Origin: an uncultured Eubacteriales bacterium
GTDB lineage: Bacteria; Bacillota; Clostridia; Oscillospirales; Oscillospiraceae
Length of the DNA stretch: 15,989 nucleotides
Assembly (NCBI GenBank): GCA_905210385.1
Contig: CAJLWS010000014.1
Location: forward strand, 1 to 15,989
Direction of reading: 5' to 3'
Made by a program: the position numbers and the translations under genes
Notes under the pieces: model-generated
Databases searched by the model: none
The model's input: only the letters and a program-made list of their open reading frames with translations
Told to the model about the DNA's origin: nothing
Shown here: piece by piece, positions 1 to 7,764 of the stretch
Numbering within the stretch: position 1 is the stretch's first letter
Layout: each line of letters starts with the position of its first letter

Positions 1-1893
1 CAAGCCCCGGGGGGGGCTTCCGAAAAAGCCGGGCATTCCCAGTCCATGGCGGAGATCGTGCCGGAGGGACTGGGCCGCCACATCGCCGCCCGTCTGTCCA
101 CCCTGCTGCGCCGGGCCGATCACTACGCCGACCACATGTATGACCAGGCCGAGCCAGATGAAGAGACGGTCAAAGCAGAGAAATATATTCCCGGTGTGGA
201 CCGGGAGGAGACGCCGGAACCTCCGCCCTCCCGCCGAAAACCCCGCCGCCCAGTGCGTGGGCCGCCGCCCCCCGCCCCCGCCGACCTGGCAGAGCACTGG
301 AAGCAGGGGATGAGAGGGCGCGCCGTCCGCACCTGGCTTTCCTTTTTGTTTGCCTTGGCCGCTGCCGCCGTATCCCTGGAGCTGCCCTTTCTGGATTGGT
401 CCTCCGTTCCCATGCCCACAGTGCGCCTGGCTGTTCTGGTCATCCTGCTGGCTCTGGCGGGGCTGCTGTGCTGGGAGGTCGCCGCCCGCGGCTTGGTCCA
501 GTTGGTGTCCTTGCGCCCCGGAGCGGAAACCCTGGCCGTCCTGGCCTGGCTGTTCACGCTGGCGGACACGCTGGCGCTGCTGGCCACTCAATACCGTCCC
601 GGCCTGCCCTGCTGCGCTGTCACTGCCCTGGGCCTGGCCTTTTCCTTCTGGGGAGACACCCTCCACCGCAAAGGAGACTGGCTCAGTGCCAAGACCGCCT
701 CCCTCACCCGCACCCCTTATGTCGTCACCCTGGACGACGGCAAGTGGAGCGGCCGGCCAGCTTATACCAAGTGGTCTGGTTCCGCCATTGGCTTTGGCAG
801 CCAGCTCCAGATGGAGGACGGGTCCCAGCGGGCCTGGCGTGTGGCCGCTCCCCTGCTTCTGCTGGCCTGCCTGCTGTGCCCTCTGATGGCTGCGGTAGGC
901 TGTGGCGACCCGGGCCGTTTCCTTTGGGGAGCTTCCGCCTGCTTCACCGCCGCTTCCTCCTGGTCTGCCCTGCTGGCCTATGCCCTCCCCTATCACAAGC
1001 TTGCCCAACGCCTGCACAAGGTTGGGGCCGCCCTGGCCGGATGGCCAGGGGTCTCTCGCTGCCGGGCCGCTGGCATCCTGATGACAGACCTGGACCTCTT
1101 TCCACCCGGCAGCGTCCAGGTAGCCCAGGTGCGGGTATTCGGCGGGGTGTCCACAGAAAAGGTGGTGGCCTATACCGCCACCCTGCTGCGGGTATTTCAG
1201 TGCGGCCTTACCCGCCCCTTCCACGACCTGCTCCGGGCTCAGGGCGCCATCTACCGGGAGGTCTCCCATGTGCGCCCCTATGAAGGAGGCTTGTCCGGAA
1301 TCATCCGCAACCAGGAGGTGCTGGTGGGCACCGCCGCCTTTATGCACCTGATGGACGTAGCCCTACCTCAGGGTCTGAACATTAAGCACGGGGTGTTCTG
1401 CGCCATCGATGGGCAGCTGGCTGGCATGTTCCCGCTGAACTATGCCATGAGCCCCGCAGTCAACCCCTCTCTGTCTGCCCTCATGCGCGCCGATGTCTCC
1501 CCCATCCTGGCCACCCGGGACTTCAACCTGATTCCCGCCCTGCTGGAACAAAAGTTCAAGCTGCCGGTGGATAAGATGGAGTTCCCCCCGGTGGAGCGTC
1601 GTATAGAGCTGTCTCAGCAGGATCAGGAACACAGTGAGGTCCCCGTCGCCCTGCTGTGCCGGGAGGGCCTGAATGTCTACTCTGACGCGGTGGTGGGCGC
1701 CCGCCGCCTGCGCTCCACGGTAAGACGGAGCCTGATCTTTGCCCTGGCTGGCGCGGTGGTGGGGGTCTGTCTCACCTTTTATCTCACCTATGTGGGGGCC
1801 TGGGACTCCCTCACTCCGGCCAACTTTCTGATCTTCATGCTGGCCTGGCTGGTACCTGAGATGCTGCTGGCCAACTGGGTCAACCAGTTCTGA
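1..1893 (+). CDS. Degenerate P-type (P1B-like) ATPase-related membrane protein, 5' end outside window
   Basis: The frame is open from base 1. The ATG at 46 has no ribosome site, so the true start probably lies upstream. Residue numbers count from that ATG. After a Pro/Arg-rich linker (about 50-80) there are about eight hydrophobic segments (near 96-118, 126-150, 158-180, 186-203, 266-287, 289-315, 563-585, 590-611), matching the topology of heavy-metal P1B ATPases. The soluble part between the sixth and seventh aligns by eye with the P- and N-domains: ILMTDLDLF (near 344-352) sits where DKTGT belongs, GGLSGIIRNQEVLVGTAAFM resembles the nucleotide-binding domain, and AIDGQLAGMFPL and LATRDFN sit where the P-domain strand and TGDN belong. 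KTGT, TGD, GDGxND and the membrane CPC motif are all missing, so ATP-driven transport is unlikely. A regulatory or structural role is inference. The P-type ATPase relationship is fairly confident; the function is unknown. Confidence 0.75.
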   Translation, partial: QAPGGASEKAGHSQSMAEIVPEGLGRHIAARLSTLLRRADHYADHMYDQAEPDEETVKAEKYIPGVDREETPEPPPSRRKPRRPVRGPPPPAPADLAEHWKQGMRGRAVRTWLSFLFALAAAAVSLELPFLDWSSVPMPTVRLAVLVILLALAGLLCWEVAARGLVQLVSLRPGAETLAVLAWLFTLADTLALLATQYRPGLPCCAVTALGLAFSFWGDTLHRKGDWLSAKTASLTRTPYVVTLDDGKWSGRPAYTKWSGSAIGFGSQLQMEDGSQRAWRVAAPLLLLACLLCPLMAAVGCGDPGRFLWGASACFTAASSWSALLAYALPYHKLAQRLHKVGAALAGWPGVSRCRAAGILMTDLDLFPPGSVQVAQVRVFGGVSTEKVVAYTATLLRVFQCGLTRPFHDLLRAQGAIYREVSHVRPYEGGLSGIIRNQEVLVGTAAFMHLMDVALPQGLNIKHGVFCAIDGQLAGMFPLNYAMSPAVNPSLSALMRADVSPILATRDFNLIPALLEQKFKLPVDKMEFPPVERRIELSQQDQEHSEVPVALLCREGLNVYSDAVVGARRLRSTVRRSLIFALAGAVVGVCLTFYLTYVGAWDSLTPANFLIFMLAWLVPEMLLANWVNQF

Positions 1894-1934
1894 ACGCCTC
1901 CGGAAGGCGCTTTCTCCCCTCACCCCATGGTCCC

Positions 1935-1971
1935 GAAGGTCCCGGCTTGCCGGGGCCTTCTTGACTTTTTT
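1935..1971 (+). terminator. Rho-independent terminator after the ATPase-like gene
   Basis: An 11-bp stem (1935-1945 with 1950-1960, one G-T pair) with a CTTG loop is followed by a T6 run at 1966-1971. A smaller hairpin (CGCCT/AGGCG, 1895-1909) directly follows the stop codon but has only a weak T tract. The T run overlaps the spacer of the next promoter. Confidence 0.8.
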
Positions 1972-1989
1972 CCCGTGGTTCACTATATT
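1961..1989 (+). promoter_or_regulatory. Sigma-A-type promoter of the two-component operon
   Basis: TTGACT (1961-1966), a 17-bp spacer and TATATT (1984-1989) give a near-consensus promoter about 50 nt upstream of the regulator start. The -35 begins right after the terminator stem, so termination of the upstream gene and initiation of this operon share bases. Confidence 0.75.
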
Positions 1990-2038
1990 CTGAAGTAATG
2001 AGACCCACCCGCAAAGCGCTTCAAAAGGAGGATGTACC

Positions 2039-2749
2039 ATGATCCGAGTCGCCATCGTGGAGGATGATCCCGGCTACACCCGCACGCTGGAGGAATACCT
2101 GAACCGGTATGCCGCTGAGCACGGCATCAGTTTCGACCTGCGTTGCTTTTCCGATGGGGACGAGATCGCCGAGGGGTACCGGGCCGGGTTTGACATCATC
2201 TTCATGGACGTGGAGATGCCCTTCCTCAACGGCATGGACGCCGCCCGGGAAATCCGCCGGTCCGACCCGGAAGTAGTCATCATCTTTATCACCAATATGC
2301 CCCAGTATGCCATCCGGGGGTATGAGGTGGCCGCGCTGGACTATGTACTCAAGCCGGTGAGCTATTTCGCCTTCAGCCAGCGGCTGGAGCGGGCCATCCA
2401 GCGCCTGAAGAACCGGGAGCAGAAGTACATCGTCCTGCCCGTGAAGGGCGGGATGCGCAAGCTGGAGGTATCGGATATTTACTATATTGAGAGCCAGGAT
2501 CATGAGCTCACCGTCCACACCCGCGCCGGCGACTTCAGCACCGGCATCACCATGCGGCAGATGGAGGAGACGCTGTCGGGCCTGCACTTCTTTCGTGGCA
2601 ACAACAGCTACCTCATCAATCTGGAGCACGTGGACGGGGTGCAGGACGGGTGCGCCGTGGTGCGGGGCGAGCTGCTGCGGCTCAGCCGTCCCAGAAAGAA
2701 CGCCTTTCTGGAGGCGCTGTCCAACTATATGGGCGAGGTGCTGAAATGA
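2039..2749 (+). CDS. LytTR-family (AgrA/LytR-like) response regulator
   Basis: This 236-residue two-component regulator has an N-terminal receiver domain (about 2-120). Its acidic pocket is E8/D9/D10, the phospho-acceptor is D57 in IIFMDVEMP, and T85 and K105 (VLKPV) are the conserved switch residues. The C-terminal LytTR DNA-binding domain spans about 130-235 (YIESQDHELTVHT, FFRGNNSYLINLEHV, LSRPRK). The start is set by AAGGAGG at 2025-2031, 7 nt before ATG. Its last codons overlap the kinase start (ATGA). By family knowledge, a membrane kinase phosphorylates D57 and the LytTR domain then binds direct repeats in target promoters. A repeat with matching 21-bp spacing lies at 4140-4170, ahead of the GH3 operon, which makes that operon a plausible target (inference). 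Family assignment is secure; the signal is unknown. Confidence 0.93.
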   Translation: MIRVAIVEDDPGYTRTLEEYLNRYAAEHGISFDLRCFSDGDEIAEGYRAGFDIIFMDVEMPFLNGMDAAREIRRSDPEVVIIFITNMPQYAIRGYEVAALDYVLKPVSYFAFSQRLERAIQRLKNREQKYIVLPVKGGMRKLEVSDIYYIESQDHELTVHTRAGDFSTGITMRQMEETLSGLHFFRGNNSYLINLEHVDGVQDGCAVVRGELLRLSRPRKNAFLEALSNYMGEVLK

Positions 2750-4023
2750 CGCTGCCTGACATCCCCCGGCTGTATACTGCCCTGGCGGAGTGGTGCGCCT
2801 GCATGGTGTATATCATGGCGGTCCCCCGCCGGCTTCGGAGCTGGAAGCTGCCGCTGTGGTCCGGAACAATCCTTGTCGTGCTGTCCGTATTTCTCGTCCT
2901 GACGGGCGATCTGTCCATCGGCTTCTGGCTGCCCTGCATGGCAGCGGCAGTGGGGTTGATGTACCTGCTGCTGGCGGTGTGCTGCCAGATCAGCCTGCGA
3001 GATGCAGGCTACTACTGCATTCAGGCCTTCGTGCTGGCGGAGTTTGCCGCCTCCCTGGAGTGGCAGCTGTACTGCTTCCTGCTCTTGAACCGGGACCACT
3101 CCTTCTGGTCCAGGGCCGCTCTACTTCTGGCGGTCTACGCCGGCGTGTACCTCCTGGCCGGTTACCTGGTCCGAAGGCTGTACGCCAAGATGCCCGTGCT
3201 GGGCTCCACTTGGAGGGAGCTGGGCTCCGCCGCCATCATCGGCCTGGCCGTCTTCGCCCTGAGCAACCTGAGCTTCCTGTCCATCCGCACCCCCTTCAGC
3301 GGGCAGTATGGCCCGGATATGTTTAACATCCGCACCATCATGGACCTGGGCGGCCTGGCCATTCTGTACGCCCACCACCTGCAGTGCCGGGAGCTGCGGG
3401 TGAGCCGGGAGCTGGAGTCCATGGAAAACGTGCTGCATAAGCAGTACCAGCAGTACCAGCTGTCCAAGGAGAGCATCGACCTGATCAACCGGAAGTACCA
3501 CGACCTCAAGCACCAGATCGCCGTGCTGCGGGCCCAGCCCGACGCCGTCCAGCGGGAGGCCTATCTCACCCAAATGGAGTCAGAGATCAAGACCTACGAG
3601 GCCCAGAACAAGACCGGCAACCAGGTGCTGGACACGGTGCTCACCAGCAAGAGCCTATACTGCACCCAGCACGGCATCACCCTGACCTGTGTGGCGGACG
3701 GTGCCCTGCTGAACTTCATGGACGTGATGGACCTAAGCGCGGTGTTCGGCAACGCCCTGGACAACGCCATCGAGTGTGAAGAGCGTATCGCCGAGCCGGA
3801 AAAGCGGCTGATCCACGTGTCAGTGTCCGCCCAGCGGGGCTTCGTCCTCATCCGGTTTGAGAACTACTGCGAGGACGCCCCCAGCTTCTCCGAGGGGCTC
3901 CCAGTAACCACGAAAAAAGACCAGAACTATCACGGATATGGCCTGAAGAGCATCCGCTACGTGGCCAAAAAGTATGGCGGCACCGTCACCATCCGAATGG
4001 AGAAACAGTGGTTCGTGCTGTAG
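2746..4023 (+). CDS. AgrC-like (HPK10-type) sensor histidine kinase
   Basis: The protein has 425 residues. I chose the ATG at 2746, which overlaps the regulator stop (ATGA) and follows a GCGAGG-like site, over an ATG 96 nt upstream inside the regulator gene. About six membrane segments fill residues 10-210 (for example 41-53, 62-80, 125-145, 161-178), with no large extracellular domain. A coiled-coil-like helix (215-250) leads to the phospho-acceptor motif YHDLKHQI with H252. The GHKL ATPase domain shows the N box FGNALDNAIEC (334-344) and the G box HGYGLKSI (396-403). By family knowledge it autophosphorylates on H252 and passes phosphate to the adjacent LytTR regulator. Quorum-sensing peptides are usual ligands of AgrC relatives, but no agrB/agrD-like genes are visible here, so the ligand is unknown. 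Confidence 0.9.
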   Translation: MTLPDIPRLYTALAEWCACMVYIMAVPRRLRSWKLPLWSGTILVVLSVFLVLTGDLSIGFWLPCMAAAVGLMYLLLAVCCQISLRDAGYYCIQAFVLAEFAASLEWQLYCFLLLNRDHSFWSRAALLLAVYAGVYLLAGYLVRRLYAKMPVLGSTWRELGSAAIIGLAVFALSNLSFLSIRTPFSGQYGPDMFNIRTIMDLGGLAILYAHHLQCRELRVSRELESMENVLHKQYQQYQLSKESIDLINRKYHDLKHQIAVLRAQPDAVQREAYLTQMESEIKTYEAQNKTGNQVLDTVLTSKSLYCTQHGITLTCVADGALLNFMDVMDLSAVFGNALDNAIECEERIAEPEKRLIHVSVSAQRGFVLIRFENYCEDAPSFSEGLPVTTKKDQNYHGYGLKSIRYVAKKYGGTVTIRMEKQWFVL

Positions 4024-4033
4024 GTCTTGCTGC

Positions 4034-4060
4034 CCCGCCCCTGCTGACCACAGGGGCGGG
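4034..4060 (+). terminator. GC-rich hairpin after the kinase, possible weak terminator
   Basis: CCCGCCCCTG (4034-4043) pairs perfectly with CAGGGGCGGG (4051-4060) around a 7-nt loop, 10 nt after the kinase stop. No T run follows directly (the first is TTTT near 4081), so it may slow transcription or protect RNA rather than terminate it. Confidence 0.4.
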
Positions 4061-4114
4061 CGTACCGCATTCTGGGACTGTTTTCGCCATTTTGCGCACC
4101 AGAGCCGTTTTATC

Positions 4115-4144
4115 TTGTGCACTTTGACATATATCATCTACAAT
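4115..4144 (+). promoter_or_regulatory. Possible promoter for the GH3 operon
   Basis: TTGTGC (4115-4120), an 18-bp spacer and TACAAT (4139-4144) form a moderate sigma-A-like match. A TTGACA at 4124-4129 has no well-placed -10. The candidate -10 overlaps the first copy of the direct repeat. Weakly supported. Confidence 0.3.
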
Positions 4145-4170
4145 CTGCGGGGAGATTCAAACAATCTGCG
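4140..4170 (+). repeat. 10-bp direct repeat at 21-bp spacing, LytTR-type operator candidate
   Basis: ACAATCTGCG occurs exactly at 4140-4149 and 4161-4170, so equivalent bases are 21 bp apart (two helical turns). LytTR regulators such as AgrA bind roughly 9-bp direct repeats with 12-13 bp between them. The sequence resembles, but does not match, the AgrA consensus. The spacing and the neighbouring LytTR gene are the evidence; binding is inference. Confidence 0.45.
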
Positions 4171-4387
4171 CAGTCTATACGCACGGTCTCCAAAAATTTG
4201 CTAAACTCTGGGTACGAGTAGGGCTCGCTGTAGGCAATCTGGTCCAAATGGATCGGTTTTGCCTGAACGGTCCCAATTTCAAGATTGAAGGGAGGCCCAG
4301 GGAAGAAGAAATCGCTCACCTCACAGCCGGGACGTATTCCCGTCCCACGCAAATCGTCAATGTATGGAGGTCGTTATGAAATGAAAA

Positions 4388-7339
4388 GTGGCAATCTTGC
4401 GCGGCATGGCCGCAATCATGGCGTTTTTATTGTTTGTTACAGTATCAGCTTCAAACTTGATGTTTTCCTATGCAGGAGTTATCAATAGTGAATTCAACGT
4501 TAACACAAGTGTTACCGTTGAAACGGATAGCTCTTCCGCAGATAATCTCTTCTATTACGATACTCGGTATGGCACCGATATCACAAATAAACAAGCCGTG
4601 TTGCAGGTAGAAATGGATGCTGCGACAGAAAACATACGGCAAGCGGAGGAGGGCTCCGTGCTGCTACGCAATGAAAATCACGCCTTACCTCTTGAAGTGG
4701 GCAGCCGAATTACAGTATTCGGAAATGGTTCCTACAATTCTGTGGGCACTTCCAGCAGCACCGCCTTTGAGGCGATCCCATCCGTCAGTCTAAACTCCGC
4801 GCTTCAGAATGCATACGGCGCAGATAACGTCAACCTTATTCTGTCTGAAAATGTGTATTCTGGACTCGGCTCTACCTCCAACACAGAGGTTGTTGAGGCT
4901 TTAATTGGTGATGTAACGGCATACGAAGATACTTGGCAAACTGACTTCAATGATGCGGCTATCGTCATGTTCTCCCGGATCGGCTCAGAGAGCAACGAAA
5001 GCGCAATGTACACAGAAGGCACGCGTCACTATTTAGGTTTACAGCCCAATGAGCAAGACCTGTTAGCTTATCTTCAGGAAGAGAAAGCTGCTGGTATCTT
5101 TGACCGGATTATCGTGCTCATCAATGCGGATCAGATGATGGAGCTTGACTGGCTGGACGACTATGATGTTGACGCCTGTGTCCTGGCTGGCTTGCCCGGT
5201 GATGTTGGCTTTACCGGACTTGCCAATATTCTGACCGGAGAAGCAACCCCCTCCGGCCGCACGGTGGACACCTACGCTGCGAACTCTCTCTCTGCGCCCG
5301 CCATGACCTATGCTGGGGAAAATACGCAGAGTTGGGCAAATGTAGATTGGGTACACAGTAATAGCGGAGACTATAGCGCAATGAACACCAGCTATATTGA
5401 CAACTATGTTATCTATGCGGAAGGTATCTATGTCGGGTATAAGTATTACGAGACCCGGTATGAAGACGTGGTAATGGGGACTGGAAACGCCGACAGTACA
5501 GTGGGGTCTTCCACTGGCGAGTCATGGAGCTATACAGATGAAGTGGTTTTCCCCTTTGGCTATGGCCTGTCCTACACTACTTTTGAACAGGAATTGCTGG
5601 GTGTGACGTACCAAGCAGAAACCGATGAGTATCAAGTTCAGGTCCAGGTTACAAATACCGGAGATGTTGCCGGAATGTCTGTCATCGAGGTCTATGCACA
5701 GACTCCATATGGAGATTACGAAAAGGAGAATCTGATAGAGAAGGCCGCCATACAGTTTGTCGGTATGGAAAAAACAGAGTCCCTGGAACCGGGGGAAAGC
5801 GTCACTGTCACTGTTCCTGTGGACCGCTATATGCTGGCCAGCTATGATAGTCATAATGCCAAGGGATACATTCTAAGTGCAGGTGACTATTATCTGTCTA
5901 TCGGTGAAAACGCCCATGATGCGCTCAATAATATTTTAGCGGCCAAGGGTTATACGGTCTCCGATGGTATGGACTACGATGGAGATGCTTCCAAAGTCCA
6001 TTCTTGGAATCAAGCAGAATTGGATACAGAAACCTACAATCTCTCCCGCTTTACCGAAATGGAAGTAACCAATGCATTTGACAATGCCGATCTCAATTAT
6101 TATGGGATTGATTTTACCTATCTCTCTCGGGCAGACTGGGAAAGCACTTATCCCATCGAGCAAGTTGCAATCGAAGTTACCGAGGAAATGCTAATCGATC
6201 TGGATTCTGACTGGTATGAACAGCCAGAGGATGCTCCATCTCCTTCTGATTTCACTCAAGGAGCTGACAATGGATTGACTTTGGCTGATATGAGAACAGT
6301 ACCATGGGAAGACGAAGAGACCTGGGACGCTTTATTAGATCAGATGACCATTGCTGAAATGGCCAGTTTGCTCTCCGACAACCGGGGCAACGAGGCAATT
6401 GAAAGTATCGGAATGCCTGCCCTTCAGCGAAATGACGACGGAATGGGCGTAGGCGGTACGCTTACGGCCGTTGGAAGCAGCGCCCTTGACTGGGTGTCTG
6501 AGGTTATGACTGCCCGCACCTGGAACAAAGATCGTTTCTCCTCTCGGGGCGAATTGCTGGCTCTCGAAGCTACTTATAGCGGCATCAACGAAATTTGGTA
6601 CGGCGGCGGAGACCTACACCGTACACCAATCGGCGGCCGTAACTGGCAGTATTACTCGGAAGATGGCAATTTCGGCTATATCGTCGGAGCATATGAAGCC
6701 AAGGCCATGCAGGATATGGGGGTCATCTATGCGATCAAGCATTTTGCGTTGAACGATCAGGAAACCAATCGAGGCGGGCTGGCAACATTTGCGACAGAGC
6801 AAGCGATTCGCGAGATCTATCTGCGCGCCTTTGAGGGGGCCTTTTGTGAGGGCGGGGCCATGGGTGTAATGACCGGCTTCAACCGAATCGGCGTCAGTTA
6901 CAACGCTACAAATCAAGGGCTTTTAACTACTGTGCTCCGGGGTGAATGGGGATATAAAGGCCGTGTTACTACAGATGGCTTTGGTGTAGATGTGCTCTAT
7001 CAGCACCATTTTGCAGAGCAGCTTGTTAACACGGTTACTTATTGCTGCGTAGATGCGGGAAACTACTGTGCCGGAATCGAGGCACTAATTAATGCAGGGG
7101 ACGGATATCTCCTTCAGTGCCTCCGTCAAGCCACAAAGTACAATCTATATGCGATTAGCCGCACCATTGTCCAAAACGGTTTGAGCAATACCACCGTAGT
7201 CGTCCAAATCGTCCCGCTGTGGCAAACCGCATTGTTAACTGCAACTGCTCTATTCGCCCTAGGTTTCGTCGGCTGTACGGTTGCTTCTGCTATTTTCATT
7301 CAGAAGGACCGCCGGCATCCAGATGGACAGGAGGTTTAA
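4388..7339 (+). CDS. Membrane-anchored inverted-domain GH3 glycosidase; start disturbed by a TGA
   Basis: This 983-residue GH3-type enzyme (beta-glucosidase-like, substrate unknown) has its domains in swapped order. An N-terminal hydrophobic segment (about 7-30) comes first. Then come a GH3 C-terminal-type domain (about 75-330, EEGSVLLRNENHALPL), the hallmark FPFGYGLSYTTFE (near 388-400) leading into an FnIII-like domain (about 400-510), and the catalytic barrel-type domain (about 640-880). The barrel shows KHFALNDQETNR (K784, H785) and TTDGFG, with D863 as candidate nucleophile. A C-terminal membrane helix (about 943-972) ends in a basic tail, so the enzyme is probably outside and anchored at both ends. 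The annotated start is GTG. The best-placed start, ATG 4376 with GGAGG at 4366-4370, reads M-K-stop before joining this frame, so a point mutation may have weakened or silenced the gene. An alternative restart is ATG 4406. Confidence 0.85.
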   Translation: MAILRGMAAIMAFLLFVTVSASNLMFSYAGVINSEFNVNTSVTVETDSSSADNLFYYDTRYGTDITNKQAVLQVEMDAATENIRQAEEGSVLLRNENHALPLEVGSRITVFGNGSYNSVGTSSSTAFEAIPSVSLNSALQNAYGADNVNLILSENVYSGLGSTSNTEVVEALIGDVTAYEDTWQTDFNDAAIVMFSRIGSESNESAMYTEGTRHYLGLQPNEQDLLAYLQEEKAAGIFDRIIVLINADQMMELDWLDDYDVDACVLAGLPGDVGFTGLANILTGEATPSGRTVDTYAANSLSAPAMTYAGENTQSWANVDWVHSNSGDYSAMNTSYIDNYVIYAEGIYVGYKYYETRYEDVVMGTGNADSTVGSSTGESWSYTDEVVFPFGYGLSYTTFEQELLGVTYQAETDEYQVQVQVTNTGDVAGMSVIEVYAQTPYGDYEKENLIEKAAIQFVGMEKTESLEPGESVTVTVPVDRYMLASYDSHNAKGYILSAGDYYLSIGENAHDALNNILAAKGYTVSDGMDYDGDASKVHSWNQAELDTETYNLSRFTEMEVTNAFDNADLNYYGIDFTYLSRADWESTYPIEQVAIEVTEEMLIDLDSDWYEQPEDAPSPSDFTQGADNGLTLADMRTVPWEDEETWDALLDQMTIAEMASLLSDNRGNEAIESIGMPALQRNDDGMGVGGTLTAVGSSALDWVSEVMTARTWNKDRFSSRGELLALEATYSGINEIWYGGGDLHRTPIGGRNWQYYSEDGNFGYIVGAYEAKAMQDMGVIYAIKHFALNDQETNRGGLATFATEQAIREIYLRAFEGAFCEGGAMGVMTGFNRIGVSYNATNQGLLTTVLRGEWGYKGRVTTDGFGVDVLYQHHFAEQLVNTVTYCCVDAGNYCAGIEALINAGDGYLLQCLRQATKYNLYAISRTIVQNGLSNTTVVVQIVPLWQTALLTATALFALGFVGCTVASAIFIQKDRRHPDGQEV

Positions 7340-7764
7340 TGGACATGGATAGAAATCGAATGAAGCATATGGGACTTAGTCGAACTTTCAGCCAATGCAG
7401 CGCTGTGCTAAGTCTTGCAACATTGCTTATTTATAGCATATATGGCTTGATTTACAGTTACTTTGACCTGGTTGTATTTTTATCCTTGGCACTGGGTGTT
7501 ATATGTGCGCAGGTGTACGTAATCGTACAGCGTGGCTGGAGCTGTCTGCTCAATCTTGTCTCTGTTGCCTTCCTTTCTTTCGGTGTTGGCCTGTTCTTTC
7601 TGAACAGCTACCCTGTTTGGGCAGATCGTTTGAACAATATTGACATGTATGGCTCGCGGGGAACCTTGGTCCCGGTCGTCTCCATCATCTTGCTGTTATT
7701 CGTCTGCATTCTGCTTGGGATTATATCCTGTTTCTCTCTGGATCGAAAGGATGTGAAGAAATGA
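7339..7764 (+). CDS. Small four-helix membrane protein, function unknown
   Basis: The ATG at 7339 overlaps the GH3 stop by one base (TAATG) and follows GGAGG at 7330-7334, so I use it rather than an earlier ATG inside the GH3 gene. The 141-residue product has four hydrophobic segments (about 20-39, 42-63, 69-89, 110-132), a basic, Met-rich N-terminus and a basic C-terminus (DRKDVKK). I recognise no catalytic motif or named family. Its stop overlaps the next gene by ATGA, so it belongs to the GH3 operon. It may help place or stabilise the glycosidase or lipoprotein at the membrane (inference only). Confidence 0.8.
   Translation: MDMDRNRMKHMGLSRTFSQCSAVLSLATLLIYSIYGLIYSYFDLVVFLSLALGVICAQVYVIVQRGWSCLLNLVSVAFLSFGVGLFFLNSYPVWADRLNNIDMYGSRGTLVPVVSIILLLFVCILLGIISCFSLDRKDVKK

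Larger units (their letters stand above)
4024..4387. other. Long leader between kinase and GH3 operon
   Basis: These 364 nt hold no convincing gene. They contain a GC-rich hairpin after the kinase (4034-4060), a weak promoter-like pair (4115-4144), a 21-bp-spaced direct repeat (4140-4170) with a partial third copy CAATCTGG at 4235-4242, and a GGAGG ribosome site (4366-4370). A minus-strand frame at 4134-4352 has protein-like composition but only a TTG start and no ribosome site. Confidence 0.5.

Noticed and set aside
396..1283. Long plus-strand open frame within the ATPase-like gene
   Set aside because: A product of high GC; Pro/Arg/Gly-rich, no ribosome site, and the overlapping frame has clear membrane segments and family similarity.
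2021..2629. Minus-strand open frame opposite the response regulator
   Set aside because: The plus strand encodes an unmistakable receiver-LytTR protein; the antisense product has no motif.
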